The position numbers were made by a program, and so were the translations under genes. A stretch of 64,000 nucleotides of DNA. Source: Foliimonas ilicis (GTDB lineage: Bacteria; Pseudomonadota; Alphaproteobacteria; Rhizobiales; Rhizobiaceae). Position 1 is the first letter of the stretch, and every line of letters begins with the position of its first letter. The DNA lies in NCBI RefSeq assembly GCF_039939195.1, contig NZ_JBDUUH010000004.1, positions 310,001 through 374,000 of the forward strand. Reading direction: 5' to 3'. Of the stretch, positions 31,917 to 40,645 are shown one piece after another. The notes beneath the pieces were generated by a model. That model saw only the letters and a program-made list of their open reading frames with translations, was not told the origin of the DNA and ran no database searches.

Positions 31917-33368
31917 TCAAACCCCACTAACCGGAATACCGCTGCGCTCGACCTTGCGCGGGGCGGTGATTTCCTTCCATTTCGAAAGCGCGCGGTTGAC
32001 CGGCGCGTTGGCCTCGCGCGCCACGAACTGACCGTGGCCGGGCTTCACGTCTACCTTGTCTTCTTCGATCGCCAACTCGCCACGCGTAAACACGAAGCGC
32101 GGCAGGCCGGTGACTTCGAAGCCTTCGAACACATTGTAATCGATGACCGACTGCTGCTTTTTCGAGGTGATCGTCTTCGAACGCTTCGGGTCCCAGACCA
32201 CGATGTCGGCATCCGCGCCTTCGATGATCGCGCCTTTTTTCGGATAAACATTCAATATCTTGGCGATGTTCGTGGAGGTGACGGCGACGAATTCGTTCAT
32301 CGTCAGGCGGCCGGTGTTGACGCCGCGCGTCCACAGAACCGGCATGCGGTCTTCCAGACCGCCCGTTCCGTTCGGGATTTTCGTGAAATCGCCGACGCCG
32401 GTGCGCTTCTGCTTGGTCGTGAAGGCGCAATGGTCGGTTGCGACCACTTGCAAACTGCCTGCCTGAAGACCGGCCCAAAGCGAATCCTGATGCAGCTTGT
32501 TGCGGAAAGGCGGGCTCATGACACGGCGCGCGGCATGGTCCCAATCCTTGTCGAAATACTCGCTCTCATCGAGCGTCAGATGCTGGATCAGCGGCTCGCC
32601 GAAAACACGCATTCCCTTCTGGCGCGCGCGGCGGATCGCTTCATGGCTCTGCTCGCACGACACATGCACGACATAGAGCGGCGCACCGGCCATATCGGCA
32701 ATCATGATCGCGCGGTTGGTCGCCTCGCCTTCCACTTCGGGCGGGCGCGAATAGGCGTGGCCTTCCGGGCCATTATTGCCTTCATCGAGCAGTTTTCTGG
32801 AAAGCTGGGCAACGACATCGCCATTTTCGGCATGAACCAGCGGCAAAGCGCCGAGTTCCGCGCAGCGCTGGAACGACGAATACATCTCGTCGTCATCGAC
32901 CATCAGCGCGCCCTTATAGGCCATGAAGTGCTTGAACGTGTTGATGCCGCGGTCGACGACCTGCGCCATCTCGTTGAACACCTGCTCGCCCCACCAGGTG
33001 ATCGCCATGTGGAAAGTATAGTCGCAGCACGCCTTGACCGATTTGTTGTCCCACATCTGGATCGCTTCCAGCAAGGACTGGCCGGGGGACGGCAGGCAGA
33101 AATCGACGACCATCGTGGTGCCGCCAGCAAGTGCGGCGCGCGTGCCGCTTTCGAAATCGTCGGCGGAATAAGTACCCATGAACGGCATTTCGAGATGCGT
33201 GTGCGGGTCAATGCCGCCCGGCATTACATAGCAGCCCGTCGCATCGAACGTCTCGTCGCCTTTAAGGTCAGGCCCGATCTGGGTAATCGTTCCATTTTCG
33301 ATCAGTAGATCGGCCTTATAGGTACGGTCGGCGGTGACGATCGTGCCGTTCTTGATGACTTTCGACAT
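31917..33368 (-). CDS. hydA: Dihydropyrimidinase
   Basis: The protein has 483 residues. It hydrolyses dihydrouracil/dihydrothymine to N-carbamoyl-beta-amino acids, step two of reductive pyrimidine degradation. It is an amidohydrolase TIM barrel with the binuclear zinc site: His56 and His58 (GGIDPHTHLEMPF), carboxylated Lys152 (HFMAYKGAL), VHAENGD, VHVSCEQS and the late Asp in ATDHCAF. These are the marks of dihydropyrimidinase/D-hydantoinase. AAGGGGA precedes the ATG. It is flanked in the operon by the carbamoylase (upstream) and the transporter genes (downstream). Confidence 0.95.
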   Translation of the reverse strand: MSKVIKNGTIVTADRTYKADLLIENGTITQIGPDLKGDETFDATGCYVMPGGIDPHTHLEMPFMGTYSADDFESGTRAALAGGTTMVVDFCLPSPGQSLLEAIQMWDNKSVKACCDYTFHMAITWWGEQVFNEMAQVVDRGINTFKHFMAYKGALMVDDDEMYSSFQRCAELGALPLVHAENGDVVAQLSRKLLDEGNNGPEGHAYSRPPEVEGEATNRAIMIADMAGAPLYVVHVSCEQSHEAIRRARQKGMRVFGEPLIQHLTLDESEYFDKDWDHAARRVMSPPFRNKLHQDSLWAGLQAGSLQVVATDHCAFTTKQKRTGVGDFTKIPNGTGGLEDRMPVLWTRGVNTGRLTMNEFVAVTSTNIAKILNVYPKKGAIIEGADADIVVWDPKRSKTITSKKQQSVIDYNVFEGFEVTGLPRFVFTRGELAIEEDKVDVKPGHGQFVAREANAPVNRALSKWKEITAPRKVERSGIPVSGV

Positions 33369-33435
33369 ATAGCAGTTCCCCTTAGTTCTTCCGGCTTCTG
33401 GCGAGCGGTGAAGATTTCAGTCTAAGCGATTCACA

Positions 33436-34686
33436 TCACTCCACAATCTCCGCCGTCTCGACCACGGCATGGAACAGAACGTTGCAGCCAGCAGCGGCCC
33501 ATTCCGGGTAGATGTCTTCGTCTTCATTGTGCGACAGGCCATCGACGCATGGGCAGAAAATCATCGATGTCGGCGCGACGCGGTTGATCCAGCAGGAATC
33601 GTGGCCAGCACCGGAAACGATGTCGCGATGCGTGTAGCCAAGGCGTTCCGCTGCATCGCGAACCGCCTTGATGCAGCCTTCATCGAAGGCGACCGGATCG
33701 AAATGGCCGACTTCCTCGATCTCATGTTCGATGTCGAGCGCTTCGCAGACCGTGCCGATGCCGTCTTCGATGCGCGCGCGCATCTCGTCCAGCGTTTCCT
33801 TGTCGGGCGAGCGGATGTCGATGGTGAAGACCGTCCTGCCCGCGATGATGTTGCGCGAGTTTGGATAGATTTCCATATGACCGACCGTACCGACCGCATC
33901 GGGCTGGTAATCCATCGCGACTTCATGAACGAGCTCGGTGATGCGCGCCATGCCGAGACCGGCGTTGCGCCGCTTGTACATGGGCGTCGAGCCGGTGTGT
34001 GCCTCGGTGCCGGTGAGCGTTACCTGCAGCCAGTAAAGCCCCTGCCCGTGAGTGACGACGCCGATGTCGATATTTTCGTCTTCAAGGATCGGTCCCTGCT
34101 CGATGTGAAGTTCGAAAAACGCCTTCATCTTGCGGGTGCCGACTTCTTCCCCGCCCTTCCAGCCGATGCGCTCCAGCTCGTCGCCGAAGCGCTTGCCCTT
34201 GGCGTCGGTGCGGTCGTAAGCCCAATCCTGCTTCAGCACCCCAGCGAAAACACCGGAGGCCAGCATTGCGGGCGCGAAGCGCGCGCCTTCCTCATTCGTC
34301 CAGTTGGTGACGACGATGGGATGCTTGGTCTTGATGCCGAGATCATTGAGCGAGCGGATGACTTCGAGGCCGCCAAGCACGCCAAGCACGCCATCGAAAT
34401 TGCCGCCGGTCGGCTGTGTGTCGAGGTGGCTGCCAACATAGACCGGCAGCGCTTCCGGGTCGGTTCCCTCGCGGCGCGCGAACATCGTGCCCATCTGATC
34501 GACGCCCATTTTCAGTCCGGCCTCGTCGCACCATTTCTGGAAAAGCTTGCGGCCTTCGCCGTCTTCGTCCGTCAGCGTCTGGCGGTTGTTTCCATTCGCG
34601 ATGCCGGGTCCGATCTTCGCCATTTCCATCAACGAATCCCAGAGACGATCCGAGTTGATGCGCAGATTTTCGCCGGGAGCAGCCAT
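33436..34686 (-). CDS. N-carbamoyl-beta-alanine amidohydrolase (beta-ureidopropionase), M20 family
   Basis: The protein has 416 residues. ATG 34686 follows GAGG at 7 nt; an in-frame TTG at 34698 would overlap the cupin gene. It is a zinc amidohydrolase of the M20/hydantoinase-carbamoylase class, with metal-binding motifs GSHLDTQPTGGNFDG, TNEEGARFAP and ELHIEQGPILEDE, the dimer-domain HTGSTPM and the late SGAGHDSCWI. It releases beta-alanine (or 3-aminoisobutyrate), CO2 and ammonia from the dihydropyrimidinase product. Allantoate or other carbamoyl amino acids are alternative substrates of the family; the operon makes the pyrimidine role most likely. Confidence 0.92.
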   Translation of the reverse strand: MAAPGENLRINSDRLWDSLMEMAKIGPGIANGNNRQTLTDEDGEGRKLFQKWCDEAGLKMGVDQMGTMFARREGTDPEALPVYVGSHLDTQPTGGNFDGVLGVLGGLEVIRSLNDLGIKTKHPIVVTNWTNEEGARFAPAMLASGVFAGVLKQDWAYDRTDAKGKRFGDELERIGWKGGEEVGTRKMKAFFELHIEQGPILEDENIDIGVVTHGQGLYWLQVTLTGTEAHTGSTPMYKRRNAGLGMARITELVHEVAMDYQPDAVGTVGHMEIYPNSRNIIAGRTVFTIDIRSPDKETLDEMRARIEDGIGTVCEALDIEHEIEEVGHFDPVAFDEGCIKAVRDAAERLGYTHRDIVSGAGHDSCWINRVAPTSMIFCPCVDGLSHNEDEDIYPEWAAAGCNVLFHAVVETAEIVE

Positions 34687-34694
34687 TAACGACC

Positions 34695-34985
34695 TCAAAC
34701 TTTCAGTTCAACTTCAACGAAAGACATCGGCTCGCCACCAGCATTGATGACATTGTGCTCGACACCTTCCTGGCGCCTGTAAGCGACGCCTGCCTCCATG
34801 TCCACCCGCCGGCTTCCGCCGCCGGGCTCTTCCAGCAGAAACGCACAGGGCGTCAGCGTCGTCACGACATAATCCATGCCGTGACGATGCCAGCCGGTTT
34901 CGGCACCAGGCAGGAAATCCCATCGTGTGACGCGTACTTTCTCGTCATCGATCAGGACTTCATGATGTGCCTGCGCCCGGCTCAT
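34695..34985 (-). CDS. Small cupin, BauB-like
   Basis: The protein has 96 residues forming a single cupin barrel: motif 1 PGAETGWHRHGMDYVVTTL with a His-x-His pair, and motif 2 around EGVEHNVINAG. Pseudomonas bauB, a cupin of similar size next to the beta-alanine aminotransferase bauA, is the obvious parallel, and here too the gene follows the aminotransferase by 5 nt. The biochemical role of BauB is not well established. The 3' end lies 8 nt before the carbamoylase start, so translation is probably coupled. Confidence 0.8.
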   Translation of the reverse strand: MSRAQAHHEVLIDDEKVRVTRWDFLPGAETGWHRHGMDYVVTTLTPCAFLLEEPGGGSRRVDMEAGVAYRRQEGVEHNVINAGGEPMSFVEVELKV

Positions 34986-34990
34986 GCCTG

Positions 34991-36319
34991 TTAATCCACA
35001 GCCCTCAAAACTTCACGGACATGATCGATCAACTCATCGATCTGGCCCTTGGTGATGATGAGCGGCGGCGACAAAGCGATGATGTCGCCGGTTGTGCGGA
35101 TCAGCGCACCACGTTCGAATGCCTTCACGAATGCCTGGAATGCCCGCTTGGTCGGGCTTCCGGGGATCGATTCCAGCTCGATCGCGCCGATCAGGCCGAT
35201 ATTGCGGATGTCGATCACATGCGGCTCGCCCTTCAGCGAATGCAGCGCCTCTTCCCAATACGGTCCGATTTCCTCGCCGCGCGTCAGCAGGCCCTCTTCC
35301 TTGTAGGTGTCGAGCGTTGCGAGTGCGGCAGCGGACGCGATCGGGCTGCCGGAATAGGTGTAGCCGTGGAAAAACTCGATCAGATGTTCCGGTCCGTTCA
35401 TGAAGGCGTCGTGGATTTCCTTCTTCACGAACACCGCGCCCATCGGGATCACGCCGTTGGAAACGCCCTTGGCGGTCACCATGATGTCGGGAACGACGCC
35501 GAAATAATCCGATGCGAATGGCGTGCCGAGACGGCCGAAACCGGTGATGACTTCGTCGAAAATCAGCAGGATGCCATGCTTGGTGCAGATGTCGCGCAGA
35601 CGCTGCAAATAGCCCTGCGGCGGGATCAGAACGCCGGTCGAACCGGCAACCGGCTCCACGATGACCGCAGCGATGGTCGATGCGTCATGCAAAGTGACGA
35701 TGCGCTCAAGCTCGTCCGCGAGTTCCGCGCCGTGCTCCGGCACGCCCTTCGTAAAGGCATTCTTGCCCGGCAGATGCGTGTGCGGCATGTGGTCGACGCC
35801 TGCAAGCAGCGTGCCGAACATCTTGCGATTGGTGACGATGCCGCCGACCGAAATGCCGCCGAAATTAACGCCGTGATAGCCGCGTTCGCGACCGATGAGA
35901 CGGGTGCGCGCACCCTCGCCCTTCACGCGATGATAGGCCAGCGCCATCTTCAGCGCGGTATCGACCGATTCCGAACCGGAATTGGTGAAGAAAACATGGT
36001 CCATGCCCTTCGGGGCGATGTCGACCAGCCTGTTGGCCAGTTCGAACACGATCGGGTGGCCCATCTGGAAGGCCGGCGCATAATCGAGCTCGGCGGCCTG
36101 CTTCTGGATCGCCTCGGTGATTTTCGGGCGGCAATGACCGGCGTTTACGCACCAGAGGCCAGCCGTTCCATCGAGAATCTGGCGGCCATCGGAGGCCGTG
36201 TAATGCATATCCTTAGCAGCGACCAGCATACGCGGCGCTTGCTTGAACTGCCTGTTCGACGTGAACGGCATCCAAAACGCACTGAGATCGTTAGGCGCAA
36301 CCTTGAGCCTGTTTGACAT
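34991..36319 (-). CDS. Beta-alanine/omega-amino acid:pyruvate aminotransferase (BauA-like)
   Basis: The protein has 442 residues from ATG 36319. It is a class III PLP aminotransferase that should convert beta-alanine and pyruvate to malonate semialdehyde and alanine. It matches the BauA pattern: SAFWMPFTSNRQFKQAPRMLVAAK at the N-terminus, DGTAGLWCVNAGH, NSGSESVDTALKMALAYHR, RERGYHGVNFGGISVGG, FDEVITGFGRLG and the PLP lysine in MVTAKGVSNGVIPMGAV. It is the first gene of the operon and diverges from rutR across a 220-bp spacer with a RutR-like operator. The upstream in-frame codons to 36409 would include the operator and are rejected. Confidence 0.92.
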   Translation of the reverse strand: MSNRLKVAPNDLSAFWMPFTSNRQFKQAPRMLVAAKDMHYTASDGRQILDGTAGLWCVNAGHCRPKITEAIQKQAAELDYAPAFQMGHPIVFELANRLVDIAPKGMDHVFFTNSGSESVDTALKMALAYHRVKGEGARTRLIGRERGYHGVNFGGISVGGIVTNRKMFGTLLAGVDHMPHTHLPGKNAFTKGVPEHGAELADELERIVTLHDASTIAAVIVEPVAGSTGVLIPPQGYLQRLRDICTKHGILLIFDEVITGFGRLGTPFASDYFGVVPDIMVTAKGVSNGVIPMGAVFVKKEIHDAFMNGPEHLIEFFHGYTYSGSPIASAAALATLDTYKEEGLLTRGEEIGPYWEEALHSLKGEPHVIDIRNIGLIGAIELESIPGSPTKRAFQAFVKAFERGALIRTTGDIIALSPPLIITKGQIDELIDHVREVLRAVD

Positions 36320-36393
36320 AACCAAGCATTCCCCTTGTAGTCTGTTTGATACGGCCAACGCTTGGTTCAACGCTCGTAGTCGTGCTACGATTT

Positions 36394-36409
36394 TTGACCG
36401 TTTGGACAA
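36394..36409. promoter_or_regulatory. RutR operator between bauA-like gene and rutR
   Basis: TTGACC-GTTT-GGACAA matches 12 of the 14 fixed positions of the RutR palindrome TTGACCA-N2-TGGTCAA. It lies 75 nt upstream of the aminotransferase start and 134 nt upstream of rutR. Confidence 0.75.
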
Positions 36410-36542
36410 ACGTTAGCACCGCCAGAGAGGCGGTCAAGGAAATAGTACCGGAAATGCCCCAAAGAGAGCGCGCTCCACAGGTCGGGAAAAACTGGTCCAG
36501 CGGATTGGTCCACAGGCGCGGCGATTTCACGGAAAGCCCAGC

Positions 36543-37181
36543 ATGAACATCGACGTAAAGCCACAGCGCCGCACGACGCGCATCCAGCAGGAAAAGCGCG
36601 AAATCATCCTTGAAGCCGCACTCGATGTGTTTTCCACACATGGGTTTCGCGGGGCCACGATCGACCAGATAGCCGAAGCCGCAGGCATGTCGAAGCCCAA
36701 TCTGCTCTACTATTTCCGGCGCAAGGAAGACATCCACACCACGCTGATGCAACGCCTTCTCGATACCTGGCTGGCGCCTCTGCGCGAGATCGACGATGTC
36801 GGCGATCCGATCACCGAAATCCGCTCCTACATTCGCCGAAAGCTGGAAATGGCGCGTGATTTTCCGCGTGAAAGCCGCCTGTTCGCCAATGAAATCCTTC
36901 AAGGCGCACCGCGCATCATGCCGATGCTGGAAGGCGAGTTGAAATCACTATGCGACGAGAAGGCAGCGATCATCAAAAGCTGGATGCGCAAGGGCCAGAT
37001 CGTGCAGACAGACCCTTGGCATCTGATCTTTTCGATCTGGGCAACCACGCAGCATTATGCCGATTTCGACGTGCAGGTGCGCGCAGTGCTTGGCATCGAT
37101 CGAGGCGGCGAAGGCCGGTTCGAAGACGCCGCGCGCTTTCTGGAAGGTCTTTTCCTCGACGGCTTGAGGCCGAAGACCTAA
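36543..37181 (+). CDS. rutR: Pyrimidine-responsive TetR-family regulator RutR
   Basis: The protein has 212 residues, like E. coli RutR (212). The TetR helix-turn-helix (about 20-65) reads ILEAALDVFSTHGFRGATIDQIAEAAGMSKPNLLYYFRRKEDI. The C-terminal half shows the RutR-specific series LLDTWLAPLREID, IRRKLEMARDFPRESRLFANEILQGAP, DEKAAIIKSWM and HLIFSIWATTQHYADFDVQV, the last forming the uracil/thymine pocket. RutR represses pyrimidine-use genes, and uracil or thymine releases it. Here it diverges from the degradative operon it presumably controls. The stop codon is followed directly by a palindromic repeat. Confidence 0.93.
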   Translation: MNIDVKPQRRTTRIQQEKREIILEAALDVFSTHGFRGATIDQIAEAAGMSKPNLLYYFRRKEDIHTTLMQRLLDTWLAPLREIDDVGDPITEIRSYIRRKLEMARDFPRESRLFANEILQGAPRIMPMLEGELKSLCDEKAAIIKSWMRKGQIVQTDPWHLIFSIWATTQHYADFDVQVRAVLGIDRGGEGRFEDAARFLEGLFLDGLRPKT

Positions 37182-37228
37182 AGCATCGGACCGAAAAGTG
37201 GAATCCGGTTTTCGGACACTCCGATGCT
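37182..37228. repeat. Half Bru-RS-like palindrome filling a convergent gap
   Basis: AGCATCGGACCGAAAAGTGG and CCGGTTTTCGG ... TCCGATGCT form a 47-bp hairpin identical in type to the right half of the repeats at 2563 and 5978. It starts one base after the rutR stop and ends three bases before the stop of the convergent DoxX-like gene, so it probably acts as the shared terminator. Confidence 0.8.
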
Positions 37229-37231
37229 CAA

Positions 37232-37609
37232 CTAAAATGTTAGCGCGTTTGCGATTATCAGAAACAATCCGCCAACCAGCGTGATGTTGACCAACGTCAG
37301 ATAAAGATGCGGGTCGCGTTCCTTGCCGTGAAACAGGAAGAGATTGTGATAGAGCGGCGTCGCGGCCAGCAAAAACACAATCAAGACGAGCGCAGCGGCA
37401 ACAACCCACACTCCGAAAATCAGCAACAGGCCGCCCAGCAATTGCGCGGCGAAACCGAGCGCCAGCAATGGGGCGGGCAAAGGCCATCCATAGTTCGTGG
37501 CGAGAACCTTTCGCTCACTGAAATGGATGAAATTGCGAATTCCAGCGATGACAAAGAATGCGCCGAAAATCGCGCGTCCCAGGATCATCAAAATTGCCGC
37601 TGTCGTCAT
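37232..37609 (-). CDS. DoxX-like small membrane protein
   Basis: The protein has 125 residues with four predicted transmembrane helices (AILMILGRAIFGAFFVIAGI, LLALGFAAQLLGGLLLIFG, VVAAALVLIVFLLAATPL, LVNITLVGGLFLIIANAL) and the DoxX/DoxD-family N-terminal pattern RxxFGxxFxxxGxxNF. GGAGGGG precedes the ATG at 37609. The family lies in the inner membrane and is often linked to redox or sulfur stress, but this member's role is unknown. It is convergent with rutR and may share stress control with the neighbouring Rrf2/AhpD genes. Confidence 0.82.
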   Translation of the reverse strand: MTTAAILMILGRAIFGAFFVIAGIRNFIHFSERKVLATNYGWPLPAPLLALGFAAQLLGGLLLIFGVWVVAAALVLIVFLLAATPLYHNLFLFHGKERDPHLYLTLVNITLVGGLFLIIANALTF

Positions 37610-37730
37610 TGTCCCCTCCATTTGTTGGCAACGGGATTAGACGATCGGCTGCGCGATGGGAAGTCGGCGGCATGGTAAAGAGCCGCCTGTGCCAACATTG
37701 TTCTAAAGGGTGACTTGAGGAAGGCTGGCG

Positions 37731-37755
37731 TTGTGCGTCCTTCGAGGACGCACAA
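37731..37755. terminator. Hairpin after the AhpD-like gene
   Basis: TTGTGCGTCC-TTCGA-GGACGCACAA is a perfect 10-bp stem 15 bp downstream of the AhpD-like stop codon (minus strand). There is no T-run, so termination would be weak. The stem shares GTGCGTCC/GGACGCAC with the left half of the Bru-RS-like repeats and may be a degraded copy. Confidence 0.45.
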
Positions 37756-37769
37756 CAACCGATCAAAGA

Positions 37770-38228
37770 CTACGCCGCCTTGGCTCTGGCTACGGGATGA
37801 ACAGCGTGAAAAGAGACACACAGCCGGTTCCAGACATTGATCATGCCAATAGCGACCGAAAGCTGCACCAGTTCCTGCTCGCTGAAATGGTTCAGCATTT
37901 CAGCATAAAGGCCATCCGTCACCGGCTTGTCGGCGATCCGCGTCAGCGTTTCCGTCCATTCGAATGCGGCGCGCTCGCGCTCGGAATAGAGCGGCGATTC
38001 ACGCCAGGCGGAGACGAGATAGAGGCGCTGTTCACTCTCGCCATCATGGCGCGCTTCGCGTGTGTGCATGTCGATGCAATATGAGCAGCCATTGATCTGT
38101 GAAGCCCGAAGCTTGATCAGATGCAGCAATTCTTTTTCAAGGCCGCATTGATCGACAGTGGCATTCATCGCTTGCACTGCTTTCAGCAATTCAGTATCCG
38201 CTTTGAAGAATTCGAGACGTGGTTTCAT
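37770..38228 (-). CDS. AhpD-like carboxymuconolactone decarboxylase family protein
   Basis: The protein has 152 residues from ATG 38228, with AAGGAAAAG upstream. The AhpD core carries the redox pair Cys-x-x-Cys and nearby His: GCSYCIDMHTREA. Such proteins act as alkylhydroperoxidases or disulfide carriers rather than decarboxylases. The flanking ELLHLIKLRASQING and AFEWTETLTRI segments are standard. It is 28 nt downstream of an Rrf2-family regulator gene, which very likely controls it in response to redox or reactive-species stress. Confidence 0.87.
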   Translation of the reverse strand: MKPRLEFFKADTELLKAVQAMNATVDQCGLEKELLHLIKLRASQINGCSYCIDMHTREARHDGESEQRLYLVSAWRESPLYSERERAAFEWTETLTRIADKPVTDGLYAEMLNHFSEQELVQLSVAIGMINVWNRLCVSFHAVHPVARAKAA

Positions 38229-38256
38229 GATCTTTTCCTTTCTTTTTCGATGAAAA

Positions 38257-38754
38257 TCAGGCTTGCGGCCGCTGGTTGCGCGACACGAAGCTGCACGCGA
38301 AGGTGATAGCGCGTGGATCGGCTTCGGCCTGGTATCCGGCAACGATGTCCGAAAGCTTCGTTTCGGCCAGAACAGCGCGGTAGGCTCGTTCGGCCCGCAG
38401 CATGGCGGTGTTGATGCCGCATGGCTTCACATAGGAAGACGCTTCGAGCCTGCCCGGCCCGCGCTGCCGGATTTCGGCACAGCGAAAAGCCGGAGCCGGT
38501 CCCTCCACTGCAAGCACGATATCCAGAAGACTGATGCGCTCGGGCGTACGCGCAAGGCGATAGCCGCCATGCGGACCGGAGACGGATTCGAAAATCTTTG
38601 CGCCGGCAAGTTCCTTCAAATGCTTGAGAAGGTAGCTCGGTGACACGCCGTGATACTCGGCCAAGGCACTCGCTGGCAGCGTTCGCCCCTGCTCCAGACC
38701 AGCCAGCATCGTCGCGCAATGGATTGCTGCTTCGACCCCATCACCGAGTTTCAT
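38257..38754 (-). CDS. Rrf2-family transcriptional regulator
   Basis: The protein has 165 residues from ATG 38754 (7 nt after AGGAG); ATG 38757 is the alternative. It is an Rrf2 winged helix (AIHCATMLAGL, LPASALAEYHGVSPSYLLKHLKELAGAKIFESVSGPHGGYRLAR). Two cysteines are seen in the region that binds Fe-S clusters in IscR/NsrR (FRCAEI and VKPCGIN), but the third is missing, so it may be a thiol sensor of the type that pairs with AhpD or DoxX genes. A palindrome just upstream suggests autoregulation. Confidence 0.87.
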   Translation of the reverse strand: MKLGDGVEAAIHCATMLAGLEQGRTLPASALAEYHGVSPSYLLKHLKELAGAKIFESVSGPHGGYRLARTPERISLLDIVLAVEGPAPAFRCAEIRQRGPGRLEASSYVKPCGINTAMLRAERAYRAVLAETKLSDIVAGYQAEADPRAITFACSFVSRNQRPQA

Positions 38755-38772
38755 CATACATCTCCTATTTCA

Positions 38773-38785
38773 GATAATTCTTATC
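38773..38785. promoter_or_regulatory. Candidate Rrf2 operator
   Basis: GATAA-TTC-TTATC is a perfect 5-bp inverted repeat 18 nt upstream of the Rrf2 start codon, in an AT-rich stretch that also contains the probable promoter. Confidence 0.45.
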
Positions 38786-38846
38786 ATGGATATTTTTTAT
38801 CCACAATAATGAAATCGAAAACACGGCATGCGACATGCCGCGTTTC

Positions 38847-39245
38847 CTAAGCGATTTTCCAGATTGTCCCTTGCGCCGCAGCGCAGACTTTTTCCACGCC
38901 ATCGTCGATGACGAAAATATCGCAAGCGCAGACGGCCTGGTTCGCGCCATTTCCGATAACCCTGGCACGGGCGACAAGCCGCGCGCCTTTGGCCGGGCGC
39001 AGATAGTTTATCTTGAACTCCAGCGTCAGCACTTTGATGCCGAGGACGGAACCGCCCGCGAAGGTCAGAGCGTTATCCGCGAGATAGCTGAGTATGCCGC
39101 CATGGGCGAAGCCATTTTGCTGCAGATGCTCCGGCTTCAAATCCAGCGCAAGCTCTGCATGCCCTTCTTCGAATGCCAGAAGTTCTGTGCCCAGTAAGGC
39201 ACTGAAAGGTTGCGCGGCTAGAACCTGTCGTCCGATTTTCAACAT
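38847..39245 (-). CDS. PaaI-like hotdog thioesterase
   Basis: The protein has 132 residues of the hotdog fold, with the catalytic segment QQNGFAHGGILSYLADNALTFAGG, in which an Asp or Asn on the central helix acts in thioester cleavage, and INYLRPAKGARLVARARVI downstream. The family hydrolyses acyl- or aroyl-CoA. The substrate is unknown. It is on the same strand as, and 63 nt downstream of, preA. It could belong to that operon, where it might act on CoA esters of pyrimidine breakdown products; this is inference. Confidence 0.83.
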   Translation of the reverse strand: MLKIGRQVLAAQPFSALLGTELLAFEEGHAELALDLKPEHLQQNGFAHGGILSYLADNALTFAGGSVLGIKVLTLEFKINYLRPAKGARLVARARVIGNGANQAVCACDIFVIDDGVEKVCAAAQGTIWKIA

Positions 39246-39308
39246 TCAGTCACTTAACATTTCTACTGATGGCCGCCAAACATCCAGCGGCCATCGTGTT
39301 TGGAAAGC

Positions 39309-40643
39309 CTATTCCGCAGGCTCCGGAACCGGCGCTGGTGCAGGCTTGGCCATCGGATTGTTCGGGTGCTGCGTCCAGTTCGCATAGATAGGCGACACCG
39401 GCTTGTGGGTCCGTTCATCCATTGCGCCCACCGGTAATGCATCCAACGTGATGCAGCCTTCGACCGGGCAGACATTGACGCAGAGATTGCAGCCGACGCA
39501 CTCGTCTTCCATGACCTCGAAATGGCGAAGGCCGTCGACCATGCTGGTGATCGCCTGATGCGATGTGTCTTCGCAGGCGATGTGGCAGCGACCGCATTTG
39601 ATGCATGCGTCCTGATCGATATGCGCCTTCGCAACATAATTGAGGTTGAGATATTGCCAGTCGGTGACGTTGGGCGTCGCGCGACCGATAACATCGTCCA
39701 GCGAGGCGTGGCCCTTCTCGTCCATCCAGTTTTTCAGGCCTTCGATCATTTCCTCAACGATCTTGAAGCCGTAAGTCATAGCTGCGGTGCAGACTTGAAC
39801 ATTGCCCGCGCCCAGCGCCATGAATTCCGCCGCATCGCGCCATGTGGTGATGCCGCCAATGCCTGAAATCGGCAAGCCGCGCGTTTCGGGGTCTCGGGCG
39901 ATTTCCGCCACCATGTTGAGCGCGATCGGCTTGACCGCCGGGCCGCAATAGCCGCCATGCGTGCCTTTGCCGTCGATCATCGGCTCGGGCGAGAACGTGT
40001 CGAGATTGACCGAGGTGATCGAGTTGATCGTGTTGATGAGCGACACGGCATCCGTGCCGCCCGCATGGGCCGCGCGCGCCGGCTTGCGGATGTCGGCAAT
40101 GTTCGGCGTCAGCTTGGTGATGACGGGCATGCGCGTGTACTGCTTGCACCAGCGCACGACCATTTCGATATATTCCGGCACCTGCCCGACCGCCGCACCC
40201 ATGCCGCGTTCCGACATGCCATGCGGGCAGCCGAAATTGAGCTCGATGCCATCCGCACCCGTTTCTTCGACCAGCGGCAGAATGGCCTTCCAGGCATTTT
40301 CCTCGCAAGGCACCATGATCGACGCGATCAGCGCGCGATCCGGCCAATCCATTTTGACCTGCTTCATTTCCTGAAGATTGACCTGAAGCTGACGGTCGGT
40401 GATGAGCTCGATATTGTTGAGGCCGAGCAAGCGGCGATCCGCCCCCCAGATCGCGCCGTAGCGCGGACCGTTGACGTTTACGACCGGCGGACCTTCCTCG
40501 CCAAGCGTCTTCCAGACGACCCCGCCCCACCCCGCCTTGAAGGCGCGGATGACATTGTAGGCCTTGTCGGTCGGCGGCGCGGACGCAAGCCAGAACGGAT
40601 TTGGCGACTTGATGCCGACGAAATTATTGCGGATGTCTGCCAT
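39309..40643 (-). CDS. preA: Dihydropyrimidine dehydrogenase subunit PreA
   Basis: The protein has 444 residues. ATG 40643 is 8 nt after GGGAGG; ATG 40649 overlaps the preT stop and is too close to that site. The FMN-binding dihydroorotate-dehydrogenase-like barrel (about 1-330) includes NPFWLASAPPTD, GCPHGMSERGMGAAVGQ and GIGGITTWRDAAEFMALGAGNVQVCTA. A C-terminal ferredoxin domain has two 4Fe-4S motifs (CIKCGRCHIAC and CVGCNLCVNVCP). With PreT it reduces uracil and thymine using NAD(P)H. The Pro/Ala-rich tail (PAPAPVPEPAE) is a local feature. Confidence 0.95.
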   Translation of the reverse strand: MADIRNNFVGIKSPNPFWLASAPPTDKAYNVIRAFKAGWGGVVWKTLGEEGPPVVNVNGPRYGAIWGADRRLLGLNNIELITDRQLQVNLQEMKQVKMDWPDRALIASIMVPCEENAWKAILPLVEETGADGIELNFGCPHGMSERGMGAAVGQVPEYIEMVVRWCKQYTRMPVITKLTPNIADIRKPARAAHAGGTDAVSLINTINSITSVNLDTFSPEPMIDGKGTHGGYCGPAVKPIALNMVAEIARDPETRGLPISGIGGITTWRDAAEFMALGAGNVQVCTAAMTYGFKIVEEMIEGLKNWMDEKGHASLDDVIGRATPNVTDWQYLNLNYVAKAHIDQDACIKCGRCHIACEDTSHQAITSMVDGLRHFEVMEDECVGCNLCVNVCPVEGCITLDALPVGAMDERTHKPVSPIYANWTQHPNNPMAKPAPAPVPEPAE

Positions 40644-40645
40644 GC

